32,043 nt of DNA. Origin: Saprospiraceae bacterium. Its GTDB lineage: Bacteria > Bacteroidota > Bacteroidia > Chitinophagales > Saprospiraceae. The notes beneath the pieces were generated by a model. That model had not been told where the DNA came from, searched no databases, and saw only the letters and a list, made by a program, of their open reading frames with translations. Location: positions 1-32,043 of the forward strand of contig JANQHF010000092.1 in the NCBI GenBank assembly GCA_028282725.1, in the 5' to 3' direction. Below, piece after piece: positions 1 through 8,977 of this stretch. The position numbers and the translations under genes are program-made. Within the stretch, counting starts at the first letter, position 1; each line of letters begins with the position of its first letter.

Positions 1-145
1 TCCTGTTCGTCAGACCAATGTTTTGCCTTCAGCTTCCTTCAACCATACCCTCACGGATATAATCTTGCCGTTCAGCTAATGCTTCCCCTTGCCGGGTGCA
101 TAGAGGACTCTCACCTCCAAGTATCTGCCCCATGCCGGGCGCACC

Positions 146-177
146 AAAAAAAAGGCACAGAACTTTCGTTCCGTGCC
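146..177 (-). terminator. Intrinsic terminator of the GerW/DUF2953 operon
   Basis: On the minus strand a 10-bp stem with one mismatch (arms 168-177 and 154-163, loop TTTC-type at 164-167) is followed directly by eight T residues (146-153 on the plus strand are all A). It lies about 25 bp past the stop of the GerW-like gene and in the right orientation. This is the clearest factor-independent terminator in the window. Confidence 0.88.
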
Positions 178-201
178 CTAACGATTACATTAACTGGATA
201 A

Positions 202-570
202 CTAATTTGAAGCTGCAGCGGTTTTTCGCGTTTCGAGGAATTTTTCGATCAACTCGGGAGCTTTTTCAAAGGCTCTGGACAAACCGGAATGGGTCTTGGT
301 AGAAATAAACTGGATCGTATCGTCCTTTGATACGAGAAAGCCTATGGGCTCTATTCCCATACCTCCTCCGGCACCCCCTCCTTGGTCGTGCTCCTTATTG
401 GATAAATCTCTTTCTCCTCCTCCCGTTCCAAATCCCATTCCAACCCTGATGACCGGGATGCAACTAAAGGCTCCTAACTGAAACGGATCGCCGATAACGG
501 TCTTTGTACTCGCTTCATTTTCCATGAATTGTGTGATCTCGTGTAACATTTCTTTAAACTGCATTTCCAT
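202..570 (-). CDS. GerW/YtfJ family protein
   Basis: A 122-residue protein of the GerW (sporulation protein YtfJ) family. Visible family features are the N-terminal helix, the TVIGDPF segment followed by the [14 protein letters not shown] stretch, a glycine-rich [17 protein letters not shown] core, and a C-terminal amphipathic helix that begins at a KAPEL motif. In Bacillus the family member is needed for spore germination, but homologues occur in many non-sporulating bacteria, where the role is unknown. The gene starts 3 bp after the stop of the DUF2953-like gene, so the two are co-transcribed and probably translationally coupled. A strong terminator follows. The family call is secure; no sporulation role should be inferred here. 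Confidence 0.85.
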   Translation of the reverse strand: MEMQFKEMLHEITQFMENEASTKTVIGDPFQLGAFSCIPVIRVGMGFGTGGGERDLSNKEHDQGGGAGGGMGIEPIGFLVSKDDTIQFISTKTHSGLSRAFEKAPELIEKFLETRKTAAASN

Positions 571-573
571 GAT

Positions 574-1119
574 TTATGATTTATGGGTTAATAAATTGAA
601 TTTTCCTGCCATGAATACACGGGCAATACTTGCCTCCAGATGCAAGCGCAAAACATTATTTCCCGTAAAATTTACATAGGTGCGCATTCCAAATGTTGAC
701 CGTATCAATTGCATGATGGGAAACAGGTATGCATTCCATACAAAGTCATCCGTGTCGACTACCAGATAGAAGAGCTTGACCCGAACCTGTTTGAGAGCAG
801 TCCTTACATATTTAAACCGGAAAAACCTCCGCCCTTTTGACTTGCCCTCTTTTTTTCCCTTCTTTTCTTCTTCATTTTTTCCTTCCTGAATGATCATCTT
901 TTCCAGTACAAAGAATCGCCGATAGAAGAACATGGTCAAACGGAACCCCCAATGTTCCTCTTCTTCAGTCAACCTGACATTCAGCCATCTGTTCCACCCC
1001 GCATAGTACTGACCTGCTGATGTATCAATCACTAAATGCACCGGCCTGAATAGCAGGTATAGCGCGGCTAACAAAATCAAACCAGCAATGACTAATAATA
1101 TGATCAGTACTATCTTCAT
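574..1119 (-). CDS. DUF2953-like membrane-anchored protein
   Basis: A 181-residue protein. One strongly hydrophobic N-terminal helix (about residues 3-25) is followed by a segment resembling the start of DUF2953 proteins (LFRPVHLVIDTSAGQYYAGWNRWLNVRL). A highly charged Lys/Glu-rich linker spans about residues 80-97, and a basic C-terminal domain follows. In Bacillus, ytfI (DUF2953) lies directly beside ytfJ (gerW); the same order with a 3-bp gap here is the best support for the assignment, since the sequence match alone is modest. It probably sits in the cytoplasmic membrane and works with the GerW-like partner. The molecular role is unknown. Confidence 0.65.
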   Translation of the reverse strand: MKIVLIILLVIAGLILLAALYLLFRPVHLVIDTSAGQYYAGWNRWLNVRLTEEEEHWGFRLTMFFYRRFFVLEKMIIQEGKNEEEKKGKKEGKSKGRRFFRFKYVRTALKQVRVKLFYLVVDTDDFVWNAYLFPIMQLIRSTFGMRTYVNFTGNNVLRLHLEASIARVFMAGKFNLLTHKS

Positions 1120-1300
1120 GCAACCGTTCCCTGAAGGAAGCGTGCAATTTCAATCACAATTCGTTGGAGATCAATGACACAGATCAATTGACCAATTGAC
1201 TTGAAACAGAGAGGTCCATCAACACGGACTCAATTCAAATTCTTCAGAAGAACTGTCCAGGAATGTCAGGCTATATAGGAAATGAAGCTGGGGTCAACGC

Positions 1301-3178
1301 TTATAATACATCAAAAGCCTCATGTGAAAGTTCCAGTCGGTCGGCTTTCTCGAGCTTAGGCAATACGACGGCAGACTTGTCCTGGAAGTTTTGCATTCTG
1401 CGAAGAATCTTATCGAGCATTTTTACCGCCTTGTGTATATACACTCCTTTATTCAGCATGACACAACTGGCTTGTTGTGCCATGGCCGCATCTGTAATCT
1501 CTGCCCGCGAAGGAGTCCCTTTTTTTGCGAGACTCTCCAGGACCTGGGTCGCCCACACATCCGGTAAATGGGCAGCCCTGCAGATGCGCATGATTTCCTG
1601 CTGGATCGTGGCAAAGTTTTTCCACCCGGTTTCAATGGCAAGATCTCCCCGGGCGATCATCACCCCGACAGGATAACGGCGCATTGCCTCAAGCAGAATG
1701 GCTGGCAGGTTGGCAAAGGCCCGTTGGGTCTCGATCTTCAGGATAATACCAACCTCGGCAGACCGCTGATCCAGTTCATCGTACAATTGAGATACATCCT
1801 GTGCACTGTTGACAAAGGAATAATTGATCGCATCCGCATGTTGAGCAACGAAATCAAGATCCGATTTGTCCTTCATGGTCAATCCACTCACATTCAATGC
1901 ACTATTGGGCAGGTTGATCCCTTTGTCCGCTTTTAACTTGGTTCCCCGATCCTTGGCATGCAATATTTTTACGTGAATTTCTTCTTCGCTGACCGACCCG
2001 ATCGTCCCTTCGATTTTACCATCATCAAAAAAGATGGGTTCACCGGCACGGACATTGTCAAAAATCTCCGGTAGCGTACTGGATATGTGAGCAGGAGTCA
2101 GGAGTCCGCCTTCATGATCGTATTTCGCTTCTTCCCCTGGCCTGGGATCCCTGTGCAGGATCAATGTATCTCCCGAAAAGACCCTGATGTATTGTTCTTT
2201 TGGGATCATCTCCCCAACGCGATCTATCTCTTCCCCACTCTGTTTCACTTTATGAAGGGTCAGTTCCGTACCCGTTTCCAGATAGACTGAATCCCGGCAC
2301 AGCCCCCAGAATCCATTTTCTTCTCTTCTGTCAATGACGATGCGCCCTTTTTTGCCCCTGGAGTCTCTGAAAGAGATGATATTGCCTCGGTTGATCTTCT
2401 TAAACAGGGATGGCCGGACCGGAATAATGGCGTCGGCATCATCTTCATCTTTGGGTAACACTTCCGGGGGTGCAATCCATACCTGTGCTGCCTGGATTAC
2501 CCTGCCCCAGTCATCTTTCCTGGGTCTGATATGGGTCACTTTTGGTCCGGGAATCATGGCCCCGGTCCTCAATTTAGGCCCCGCCAGATCCATGGCAATT
2601 TTGACATTTCTCTTATTTTTCTCACTTGCCATTCTCACATTCCTGATCATCTGGTCCCAGCTGTCTGCATCGTCATGGGCACAATTGATCCTGGCACAAT
2701 TCATTCCCAGGGCCACCAGTTTGTTCACCAACTTAAAATCTGTCGCGGCTGTATTGGGCAGGGTTACCATGATGCGGGTGTCGCGTTTTTTCGATTTATA
2801 GCCAAAGAGCAATGTATTGTGCTGTCGAATGATCTTTTCACTCTTTTTCAATGAAATCGTTCCTTGTGTCGGAGTGATTTCTTCCTCTCCAATCAGCCGT
2901 TTCAGGATGTTTTCCAGGTTGATCAAACTTCTCATGACATGCGTCTCAATGGACGTCAATGAAGGCAGACCTTGCAATCGGAGTTGTCTTTGTAATTTAT
3001 CAATGTTAAAAGACCGAAATGCCAGGTAGTGGACGAGGTTGACCGCACTTCTCTCATACAGGGGATGGACCTCGCCTAGTTCTGTCGCATGCTCCCGTTC
3101 CATGTCTCTCGCCTTTGCAATAATCTTACTGACATTTCCCAGGATCTCCTGATATTTTTCAATTTCTGCAGTTGTCAT
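1301..3178 (-). CDS. Atypical pyruvate kinase with N-terminal extension, lacking the C-terminal domain
   Basis: A 625-residue protein that aligns with the pyruvate kinase A/B barrel but differs from classical enzymes. About 130 residues precede the barrel. The substrate and metal motifs are variants: IMVTLPNTAATD at 137-147 for MVTLGPAS, RINCAH at 163-168 for RLNFSH, and DLAGPKLRTG at 197-206 for DTKGPEIRTG. The KIE motif (K481, E483), the ARGD motif (R510, D512) and ATQVLES (T544) are kept, so phosphoryl-transfer chemistry is plausible. The B-domain segment is long (about 207-420). The protein ends shortly after the barrel, so the allosteric C-terminal domain is absent. It is intact, monocistronic and has its own ATG. 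It could be an alternative pyruvate kinase or a related phosphoenolpyruvate enzyme. Confidence 0.8.
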   Translation of the reverse strand: MTTAEIEKYQEILGNVSKIIAKARDMEREHATELGEVHPLYERSAVNLVHYLAFRSFNIDKLQRQLRLQGLPSLTSIETHVMRSLINLENILKRLIGEEEITPTQGTISLKKSEKIIRQHNTLLFGYKSKKRDTRIMVTLPNTAATDFKLVNKLVALGMNCARINCAHDDADSWDQMIRNVRMASEKNKRNVKIAMDLAGPKLRTGAMIPGPKVTHIRPRKDDWGRVIQAAQVWIAPPEVLPKDEDDADAIIPVRPSLFKKINRGNIISFRDSRGKKGRIVIDRREENGFWGLCRDSVYLETGTELTLHKVKQSGEEIDRVGEMIPKEQYIRVFSGDTLILHRDPRPGEEAKYDHEGGLLTPAHISSTLPEIFDNVRAGEPIFFDDGKIEGTIGSVSEEEIHVKILHAKDRGTKLKADKGINLPNSALNVSGLTMKDKSDLDFVAQHADAINYSFVNSAQDVSQLYDELDQRSAEVGIILKIETQRAFANLPAILLEAMRRYPVGVMIARGDLAIETGWKNFATIQQEIMRICRAAHLPDVWATQVLESLAKKGTPSRAEITDAAMAQQASCVMLNKGVYIHKAVKMLDKILRRMQNFQDKSAVVLPKLEKADRLELSHEAFDVL

Positions 3179-3451
3179 CTATTGTGATCGATCATAAGGG
3201 CGATACTAAATCCGGCCAAAATTGAGACAATTCTGATTGAAAGTAAAGCATTCCATTTTAAATTGTATGCTTCATGAATATTGCATGCTCGATTCTATCT
3301 CCTGCGTTCAATTGAGAAGGTCTCATTTGCTCAAAAAAGTGAATCGCTGATTTTCTGACTGCTTGAGATCTGTTCGTAAAGTGAGAACATATGTAATATT
3401 TTCATTATATTTAGATGGATTGTCAACAGGGATGATCAGCATCGTTGCGTC

Positions 3452-6400
3452 ATGAGAAACATACTTCTTTTCATTTTCTATTTTAATCTCACGCTTTCTT
3501 ATTCACAATCCGAATGTTTTGAGTCGATCCCGGCAAGATGTGGGACAATTTTGGAAAATCAAACCACGATCGGTGCTGCAAATAACCTGGATGTCGATTT
3601 TTACAATTGTAATACAGGGAATTTTCAATATGACGCTCCCGATCTCGTCTACTCCCTGACGATTTTCGAACGCCAGAATGTCCGTATCGTTTTGGACATC
3701 CATGACGATGTTGACCTGGATCTGTTTCTTTTAGATGACTGTTCACCCCTCGCGATTAACTGTATTGCCGGCAGCCAGGAGTCCAATAATGAAACAGGAG
3801 TTCGCCAGGAACGGCTGGACGTTATATTGGAAGCCGGCGAATACTACGTCGTAGTCGATGGAGATAATGTGGATCAGGCCGGAATGTTTTCACTGGAAAT
3901 TCAATGCCAATGCAATTGTCTTGAAGAACCTACCTCGTTATTTGGCCGATCCATTTTATGTGAAGATTTTTTGAATTATGAAAATACGGATATCACAAAT
4001 CAGTCCACAAGATGGAGGAAGTGGGAAGCAACTTCGGCAGGCGCAAATATCGAAGGAGATGACCAGGATCAGGTATTGAGAATATCTCCTTCCGGAGATG
4101 TCGATTCCGATATTATTTACAGACTCAATGATCTGGAAAGAGGGCGTCATAGAATTTCCTGGCGAATAAAACTGGATCAGGGATCAGGAGGGTATTACAA
4201 TATCTTGCACAGAATGCCCAATATCGCAGTTGATGCAATCCCTGCTTTTGAGGTAGTGTTCGATCCATCAGGCTTTACCCAGTTATTACTAAGCAACGGA
4301 GAGGCCCTGCAATTCAATTACATCACAGATGCCTGGAATGAAGTCATGCACATCATTGACCAGGATCAGGATATTGCCGAAATGTGGTTTAATGGCAATT
4401 TCATTCATAGCTGGAGATATTCAAGTGCCAACGACGAATCTCGAATCGATTTATTGGGCGGAATCAATTTTTATGCTCGTCAGGAATTCAACTTTTTAAT
4501 AGGTAACATCTGTGTCTGGGAAGTAGACAATATTCCCAATTGCATTTTCGTAGACCCTCGTTGTGTCAATAATGGCGTAGTCTACAGGAGTGAATGTGAG
4601 GCAGGTGCCGAAGGTCTCTATACTCCAAATGAATGGACTACCTGTTTTAACATATGCGACTTCGGCAATGAATTAATATTCCGTGATGATCAATTCTCCG
4701 GGTCATTCGACGAAAATGATGTAGTACCGCCCCTGCTTTACCTGGACGATTGTCTGTTAAATGCCTATGGTGGAGTCCTCCCGCAAAATATAAAAGCAGA
4801 CATCAAAGTGCTCTATAATGATGAACAACAGGCCATACGTCCCGGCAATATCCAATCTACCGGCCAGGATTTAAGGATTTTCATTTTTCAGTGCATTACA
4901 GATATAAATTCCGGCCTGCAAGGACAGATCAATCTCGGTGAAATCAATTTAGGTGGAATCTTTAACCCACCCGGCAACTGTATTTTCAATATCAATATTA
5001 CCAGGGAAAAGGGCACCTACTACATCGTCACGCTGGGTCCGGCAGGCTCTGAATACAGTATGAATGTACTGCCTGGTGCTGATTGTCAATTTGGGATCAA
5101 TCCGGTCTCTTGTAATACATTTCTAGTCGGTGAAACACTCGGGAATCGATCAAATTATGATCTCAATGGCCTCGGCGATTACCAAAGCTGTTATAGCGGT
5201 CTAAGGTCATATGAAGGGAATGACAAGGTGTATAAATTGGAGGTGCTAACTCCCTCTGTGGTAAATATCGAACTATCTGCTGTCGATCAGAAAGCTGTTT
5301 TTCTATACAATTTCCTATGTGCAAAAAACTGTATAGGATATGCAGAAACACCTAACGAAGGAGGAAGTGCAATGATTTCTCAACTAAGTCTCGAACCGGG
5401 TAATTATTACCTTGTAGTGGATAGTGAACCCGCCGGTGCATCTTCCCGGAATTTTGATTTGCTAATCACCTGTCTGGATGACGAGAATTTTGCAAATATT
5501 TTATTTGGAATCGCTGACGAAGACTGCCCAATTGATCAAAATGAATTGAACAATCACGAGGTGCGTGTCGTCAGAGATGCCTACCCTGTGCAGAGTGGGG
5601 CAATCATATCATTTGGGTTCGAAGAAAATAATCAGCTTCGTGGTGTATTTACCGGCAGGTTGGAAAACAATAGCAATAACATTTTCCAACTTCAGCGGGA
5701 TGAAGCCGGAGGAGAAAAATGTGCTTTCGGGGAGGGAGATGAATTGAAAACGTCATTATATACAAAAACGAATGGCAATGATCACTCGGTAATTGTATGT
5801 GAAGCAAATTATCTGGCTCTTGTTGATCCGGCCATCACAGCACAAGGCAATTTTAGTTCGGGTAAAAAAAGTACCATCCGAAATCTGAAAGCCTTACAAA
5901 GAGTTCAAATGCTTCTATCGACCACCAGGCTGAGCGAGACAGTTCAGGGAGGCCGGAAAACAGTCAAAATTATTGCTGGTAATACAGGTATCGAAGTTGT
6001 CAAAGATCCGACAGCTCAGTGGTTTACATTTCAAACTATACCTGAAAACGATGAAGTATTGGTAAACATACAGGCTAACCCCTTTCAAAGTGAACGCAAA
6101 TCATACATCGATTTTAAGTTTGGTGCTAACAGGGCATTTACCAGGAGAATTCCGATCACCCAGGCCGGGCAATGTATTGCACCGACTGTAAGCATTTCCA
6201 GGTCTGACAACGGTCAGTCGTTCGTATGTGCCGGAGAATCATTCAATTTGACTGCTGCGATTACCGGTGGGGATCCTCAATTTTATGACATCGTCTGGAG
6301 CACCGGAGCCACGGGAAATCAGATAACGATTGGTGATATTACTAGCCCCGAAACTTTTGGTATAACGGTAACAGAAAAGTCTTGCCTGGTGTCGGTCAGC

Positions 6401-7381
6401 GCCAGTATTGATGTAAATGTGGAGTCATTACCCATGATTACTACCACTCCGGATACCACTATATGCAGCGGTGATGAGCTTACCCTGAGAGTTGATGGCG
6501 ATCCGAGCTTCACTTATAACTGGGAAGACATCGGTCAGGGACAGAGCATTACGATTACACCGAATTCTTCAAAGCGGTATGGTGTAACGGCTACGAATGC
6601 TGCAGGTTGTATAACGACAACAGAAGTCCTGGTTCTTTTAGAAGAGTTACCGGTTATTGGACTTCCTCCCGATACCACAGCTTGTATCGGGGAACGGATT
6701 ATGGTGACAGCCCACGGAGATCCGAACCATACCTATTTATGGACGCCCGGGGATCAAATTGGTCAAACGATCGAAGTTGAGGCAGGATTAAATCAAGATT
6801 TTCAGGTTCAGGCAACAAGCCCACTAGGCTGCATTTCGACCAGTACAATAACAGTCTCTTCCTTCCCGGAAATAATGGTGGATAATATTGAAACTTTAGA
6901 GCCCACATCAGAAAATAGTGGATTCATTAGATTACAGGTTTCGGGGGGAGAAGGTCCCTATGAAGTGAGTTGGACAGACTCTTTAGGAAATCAACTGCAA
7001 GGTGATCTGACGCTTCAGGATGTCGGGCCGGGATGTTATACTGCGCAAATCACCGATCAGAACAATTGCCAGATCGCAACAGATTGCATTCCACTGACAC
7101 TTCAAATGAGTACGAGTACAATTGAGTTAACATCCAATGTGCTCCATATTTATCCGAATCCTGCCGTGGATTTCATTTCTATTCATTCATCAGATGTATT
7201 GACAGAAGAAATATCATTTGAACTATTGGATCTGTTCGGAAGAAGACTTGATGAAACAGTATGGCTTCAGGGAAATCTCTTGAATTACCAAATCGATGTA
7301 AGTTCTGAACCACAAGGACTCTATTTGTTGGTCATAAAGAATGACCAATCCATTTTTGTCAAAAAAGTCATTAAGCACTGA
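3452..7381 (+). CDS. Large secreted multidomain protein with T9SS C-terminal sorting domain
   Basis: A 1309-residue protein. An N-terminal signal peptide (about residues 1-19) precedes a pre-peptidase-C-like beta domain (about 30-152, ending in a GEYYVVVDGD strand). A lectin/LamG-like region follows (about 160-355), then two more PPC-like domains (about 405-540 and 545-675, with GTYYIV and GNYYLVV strands). A BACON-like domain lies at about 830-907. Three Ig/PKD-like modules cover about 908-1140, the second and third sharing a PDTT(I/A)C start, and an SprB-like repeat covers about 1140-1213 (SGGEGPYEVSW...GCYTAQITDQNNC). The last 79 residues, from LHIYPNPAVDF, are a typical type IX secretion sorting domain ending in KKVIKH. 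No catalytic domain is recognisable, so an adhesin-like surface or extracellular role is likely. It has no close co-directional neighbour. Confidence 0.9.
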   Translation: MRNILLFIFYFNLTLSYSQSECFESIPARCGTILENQTTIGAANNLDVDFYNCNTGNFQYDAPDLVYSLTIFERQNVRIVLDIHDDVDLDLFLLDDCSPLAINCIAGSQESNNETGVRQERLDVILEAGEYYVVVDGDNVDQAGMFSLEIQCQCNCLEEPTSLFGRSILCEDFLNYENTDITNQSTRWRKWEATSAGANIEGDDQDQVLRISPSGDVDSDIIYRLNDLERGRHRISWRIKLDQGSGGYYNILHRMPNIAVDAIPAFEVVFDPSGFTQLLLSNGEALQFNYITDAWNEVMHIIDQDQDIAEMWFNGNFIHSWRYSSANDESRIDLLGGINFYARQEFNFLIGNICVWEVDNIPNCIFVDPRCVNNGVVYRSECEAGAEGLYTPNEWTTCFNICDFGNELIFRDDQFSGSFDENDVVPPLLYLDDCLLNAYGGVLPQNIKADIKVLYNDEQQAIRPGNIQSTGQDLRIFIFQCITDINSGLQGQINLGEINLGGIFNPPGNCIFNINITREKGTYYIVTLGPAGSEYSMNVLPGADCQFGINPVSCNTFLVGETLGNRSNYDLNGLGDYQSCYSGLRSYEGNDKVYKLEVLTPSVVNIELSAVDQKAVFLYNFLCAKNCIGYAETPNEGGSAMISQLSLEPGNYYLVVDSEPAGASSRNFDLLITCLDDENFANILFGIADEDCPIDQNELNNHEVRVVRDAYPVQSGAIISFGFEENNQLRGVFTGRLENNSNNIFQLQRDEAGGEKCAFGEGDELKTSLYTKTNGNDHSVIVCEANYLALVDPAITAQGNFSSGKKSTIRNLKALQRVQMLLSTTRLSETVQGGRKTVKIIAGNTGIEVVKDPTAQWFTFQTIPENDEVLVNIQANPFQSERKSYIDFKFGANRAFTRRIPITQAGQCIAPTVSISRSDNGQSFVCAGESFNLTAAITGGDPQFYDIVWSTGATGNQITIGDITSPETFGITVTEKSCLVSVSASIDVNVESLPMITTTPDTTICSGDELTLRVDGDPSFTYNWEDIGQGQSITITPNSSKRYGVTATNAAGCITTTEVLVLLEELPVIGLPPDTTACIGERIMVTAHGDPNHTYLWTPGDQIGQTIEVEAGLNQDFQVQATSPLGCISTSTITVSSFPEIMVDNIETLEPTSENSGFIRLQVSGGEGPYEVSWTDSLGNQLQGDLTLQDVGPGCYTAQITDQNNCQIATDCIPLTLQMSTSTIELTSNVLHIYPNPAVDFISIHSSDVLTEEISFELLDLFGRRLDETVWLQGNLLNYQIDVSSEPQGLYLLVIKNDQSIFVKKVIKH

Positions 7382-7491
7382 TATTACTTACATCGGTTAT
7401 CCTCGAATTTAAGGAAATAGTGCCCAGAGGTCTATTGAAACAAATTGATAGCTAGTCACATTCGAAATCATCAAATAGGTTGGCAATATTG

Positions 7492-7505
7492 CATATTCGA
7501 ATATG
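7492..7505. repeat. Perfect 14-bp palindrome between convergent genes
   Basis: CATATTCGAATATG reads the same on both strands. Two further TTCGAA cores lie nearby, at about 7461 and 7542, giving three spaced TTCGAA sites in roughly 90 bp. They lie between the stops of two convergent genes, so an operator role is not obvious. They may bind a protein or be chance in AT-rich spacer DNA. Confidence 0.4.
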
Positions 7506-7583
7506 GAATGTAATGTTGGATCAAAGCATAGGTTCTCGCATTCGAAGGATGCCAATCATCGTTATGTATCAACAAAAATACAA

Positions 7584-8891
7584 TCAATGCCCTCCGGCCT
7601 GACCCGTCCAAAGTGAATAGATATAGTACAGACCGAAAAGCGTCATGGCAATCAGGCCCAACCAGGATAATACAATCTTCCAATTTTCGGCTCTATAGGA
7701 CTCCCCCACCTCCTTGGACCGGATGGCCCTCATATTCAGATAACCCAATACCGGTGCCGATATAAAGGAAAAAATGGTAGCTCCCTGGAGAATGGTGATC
7801 ATATTGGAAGAAGCAAATCTGAAAAGGAAATATCCACCCAGACCTATGATGACCAGCATTGGTTTGTAATACCTGGAGATAAAGGATTCCTGTTCTTCAC
7901 TGTTCTCGACCACCGGGAACTTCAGGACACGCAAACCTCTCACAAAACCCCTTGTAAAAGCATCCCATGCGGTAATCAGGGTACCATAGATGGTGCCAAA
8001 GGCAGCAATGACAATCACCGGATAAGCCCATTGCCCGATATTCGTGGTGAAGATCCGAAGCAATTGGTTGCTGAATTCGGTTGAGCTGCCTTCCAGTCGA
8101 TTTCCGGACCCATACACCGTATAAGCACCGATCATCATAAACATGACGGCCAGGAAAACCGTCATTCCATATCCGAGATTAAAATCAAAAAGTGTCTCTT
8201 TCAAAGATGCTCTCTTGCCACTGACCTTCTCCTTTTCAAGGACCCAGAAACTATGCATGGCAGATGCTTCAAGACCTGTGGGCATCCATCCCAACAGGCT
8301 GATCAGCAATGCCAGACCGGCACCATGAAGAAGATCCGGTGGTTCAAAACCGGGCACTGTATCGACGGGCCCTTCAATGAGTACTGCGACAAAGGCGATG
8401 GCCACACTGATCAAAAGGATAACAGACAACCACTTGATGAATATATCCAGTCCGGAGAAACCTCCAAACAAAAGAAGGGCAGCGGTGATCACCAGGAGAA
8501 TTGCAAGCAAGGTAGAAACAGAGATCATATCCATGCCGCCCATTGTACTCAATATACCGGCAGAGACCGCACCCACTGCGCCCACTACGGCAAACATTGC
8601 AATCCCAATGATCAGGAGAAACAGGACGATGGCCCATTTACCCTGGTCCCTATAAGCCTTTAAAAGACTATGTCCGGTAGCAGCTACATAACGCGGTGCA
8701 AACTCAAAAAACGGATATTTGAAGATGAGGCAGAGCAGGATGATCCAGAAAAAAACCATTCCATGGTGCGCTCCTGCCCGCGTCGATAACACCAAGTGGG
8801 AAGTTCCTATGGAACTGCTGGCAAAAAGCAATCCGGGCCCAAGGCTTTTGATGATTTCTCGCAGAGACCTTCCTTCCTTACGAATCATCAT
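7584..8891 (-). CDS. NRAMP-fold transporter with a non-canonical metal site
   Basis: A 435-residue polytopic membrane protein of about eleven hydrophobic segments that aligns with the NRAMP (Mn/Fe-proton symporter) family from its GPGLLFASSS start. In canonical members helix 1 carries DPGN; the same position here reads GTSH, replacing the metal-binding Asp and Asn by Gly and His. Helix 6 normally carries MPH and here reads MPT (WMPTGLEAS), keeping the Met but losing the His. Length and topology are normal, so this is probably a subfamily with another substrate rather than a broken gene. The start codon lies only 5 bp from the earliest possible start of the divergent plus-strand gene. Alternative start two codons in is equally possible (double Met). 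Confidence 0.82.
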   Translation of the reverse strand: MMIRKEGRSLREIIKSLGPGLLFASSSIGTSHLVLSTRAGAHHGMVFFWIILLCLIFKYPFFEFAPRYVAATGHSLLKAYRDQGKWAIVLFLLIIGIAMFAVVGAVGAVSAGILSTMGGMDMISVSTLLAILLVITAALLLFGGFSGLDIFIKWLSVILLISVAIAFVAVLIEGPVDTVPGFEPPDLLHGAGLALLISLLGWMPTGLEASAMHSFWVLEKEKVSGKRASLKETLFDFNLGYGMTVFLAVMFMMIGAYTVYGSGNRLEGSSTEFSNQLLRIFTTNIGQWAYPVIVIAAFGTIYGTLITAWDAFTRGFVRGLRVLKFPVVENSEEQESFISRYYKPMLVIIGLGGYFLFRFASSNMITILQGATIFSFISAPVLGYLNMRAIRSKEVGESYRAENWKIVLSWLGLIAMTLFGLYYIYSLWTGQAGGH

Positions 8892-8977
8892 TCAATATGA
8901 TGAAATTGTACCACTCTAAAGAATTCATGATCATTATTATCGGTATTTTGGCAGATCAGAAAATTGAACAGACGCAC

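Noticed and set aside
1-145. Short open frames at the left edge that might be the tail of a neighbouring gene
   Set aside because: The plus-strand frames end within the first 200 bp and the composition is not convincingly protein-like. No minus-strand frame leaves the window from a supported start.
1263-1936. Plus-strand open frames of 122-137 codons
   Set aside because: They lie fully or largely opposite the pyruvate kinase gene and show no family motif.
8897-8977. Upstream ATG starts for the AhpD-like gene
   Set aside because: The added residues are not family-like and the first ATG lies only 5 bp from the divergent transporter start, leaving no room for promoters.
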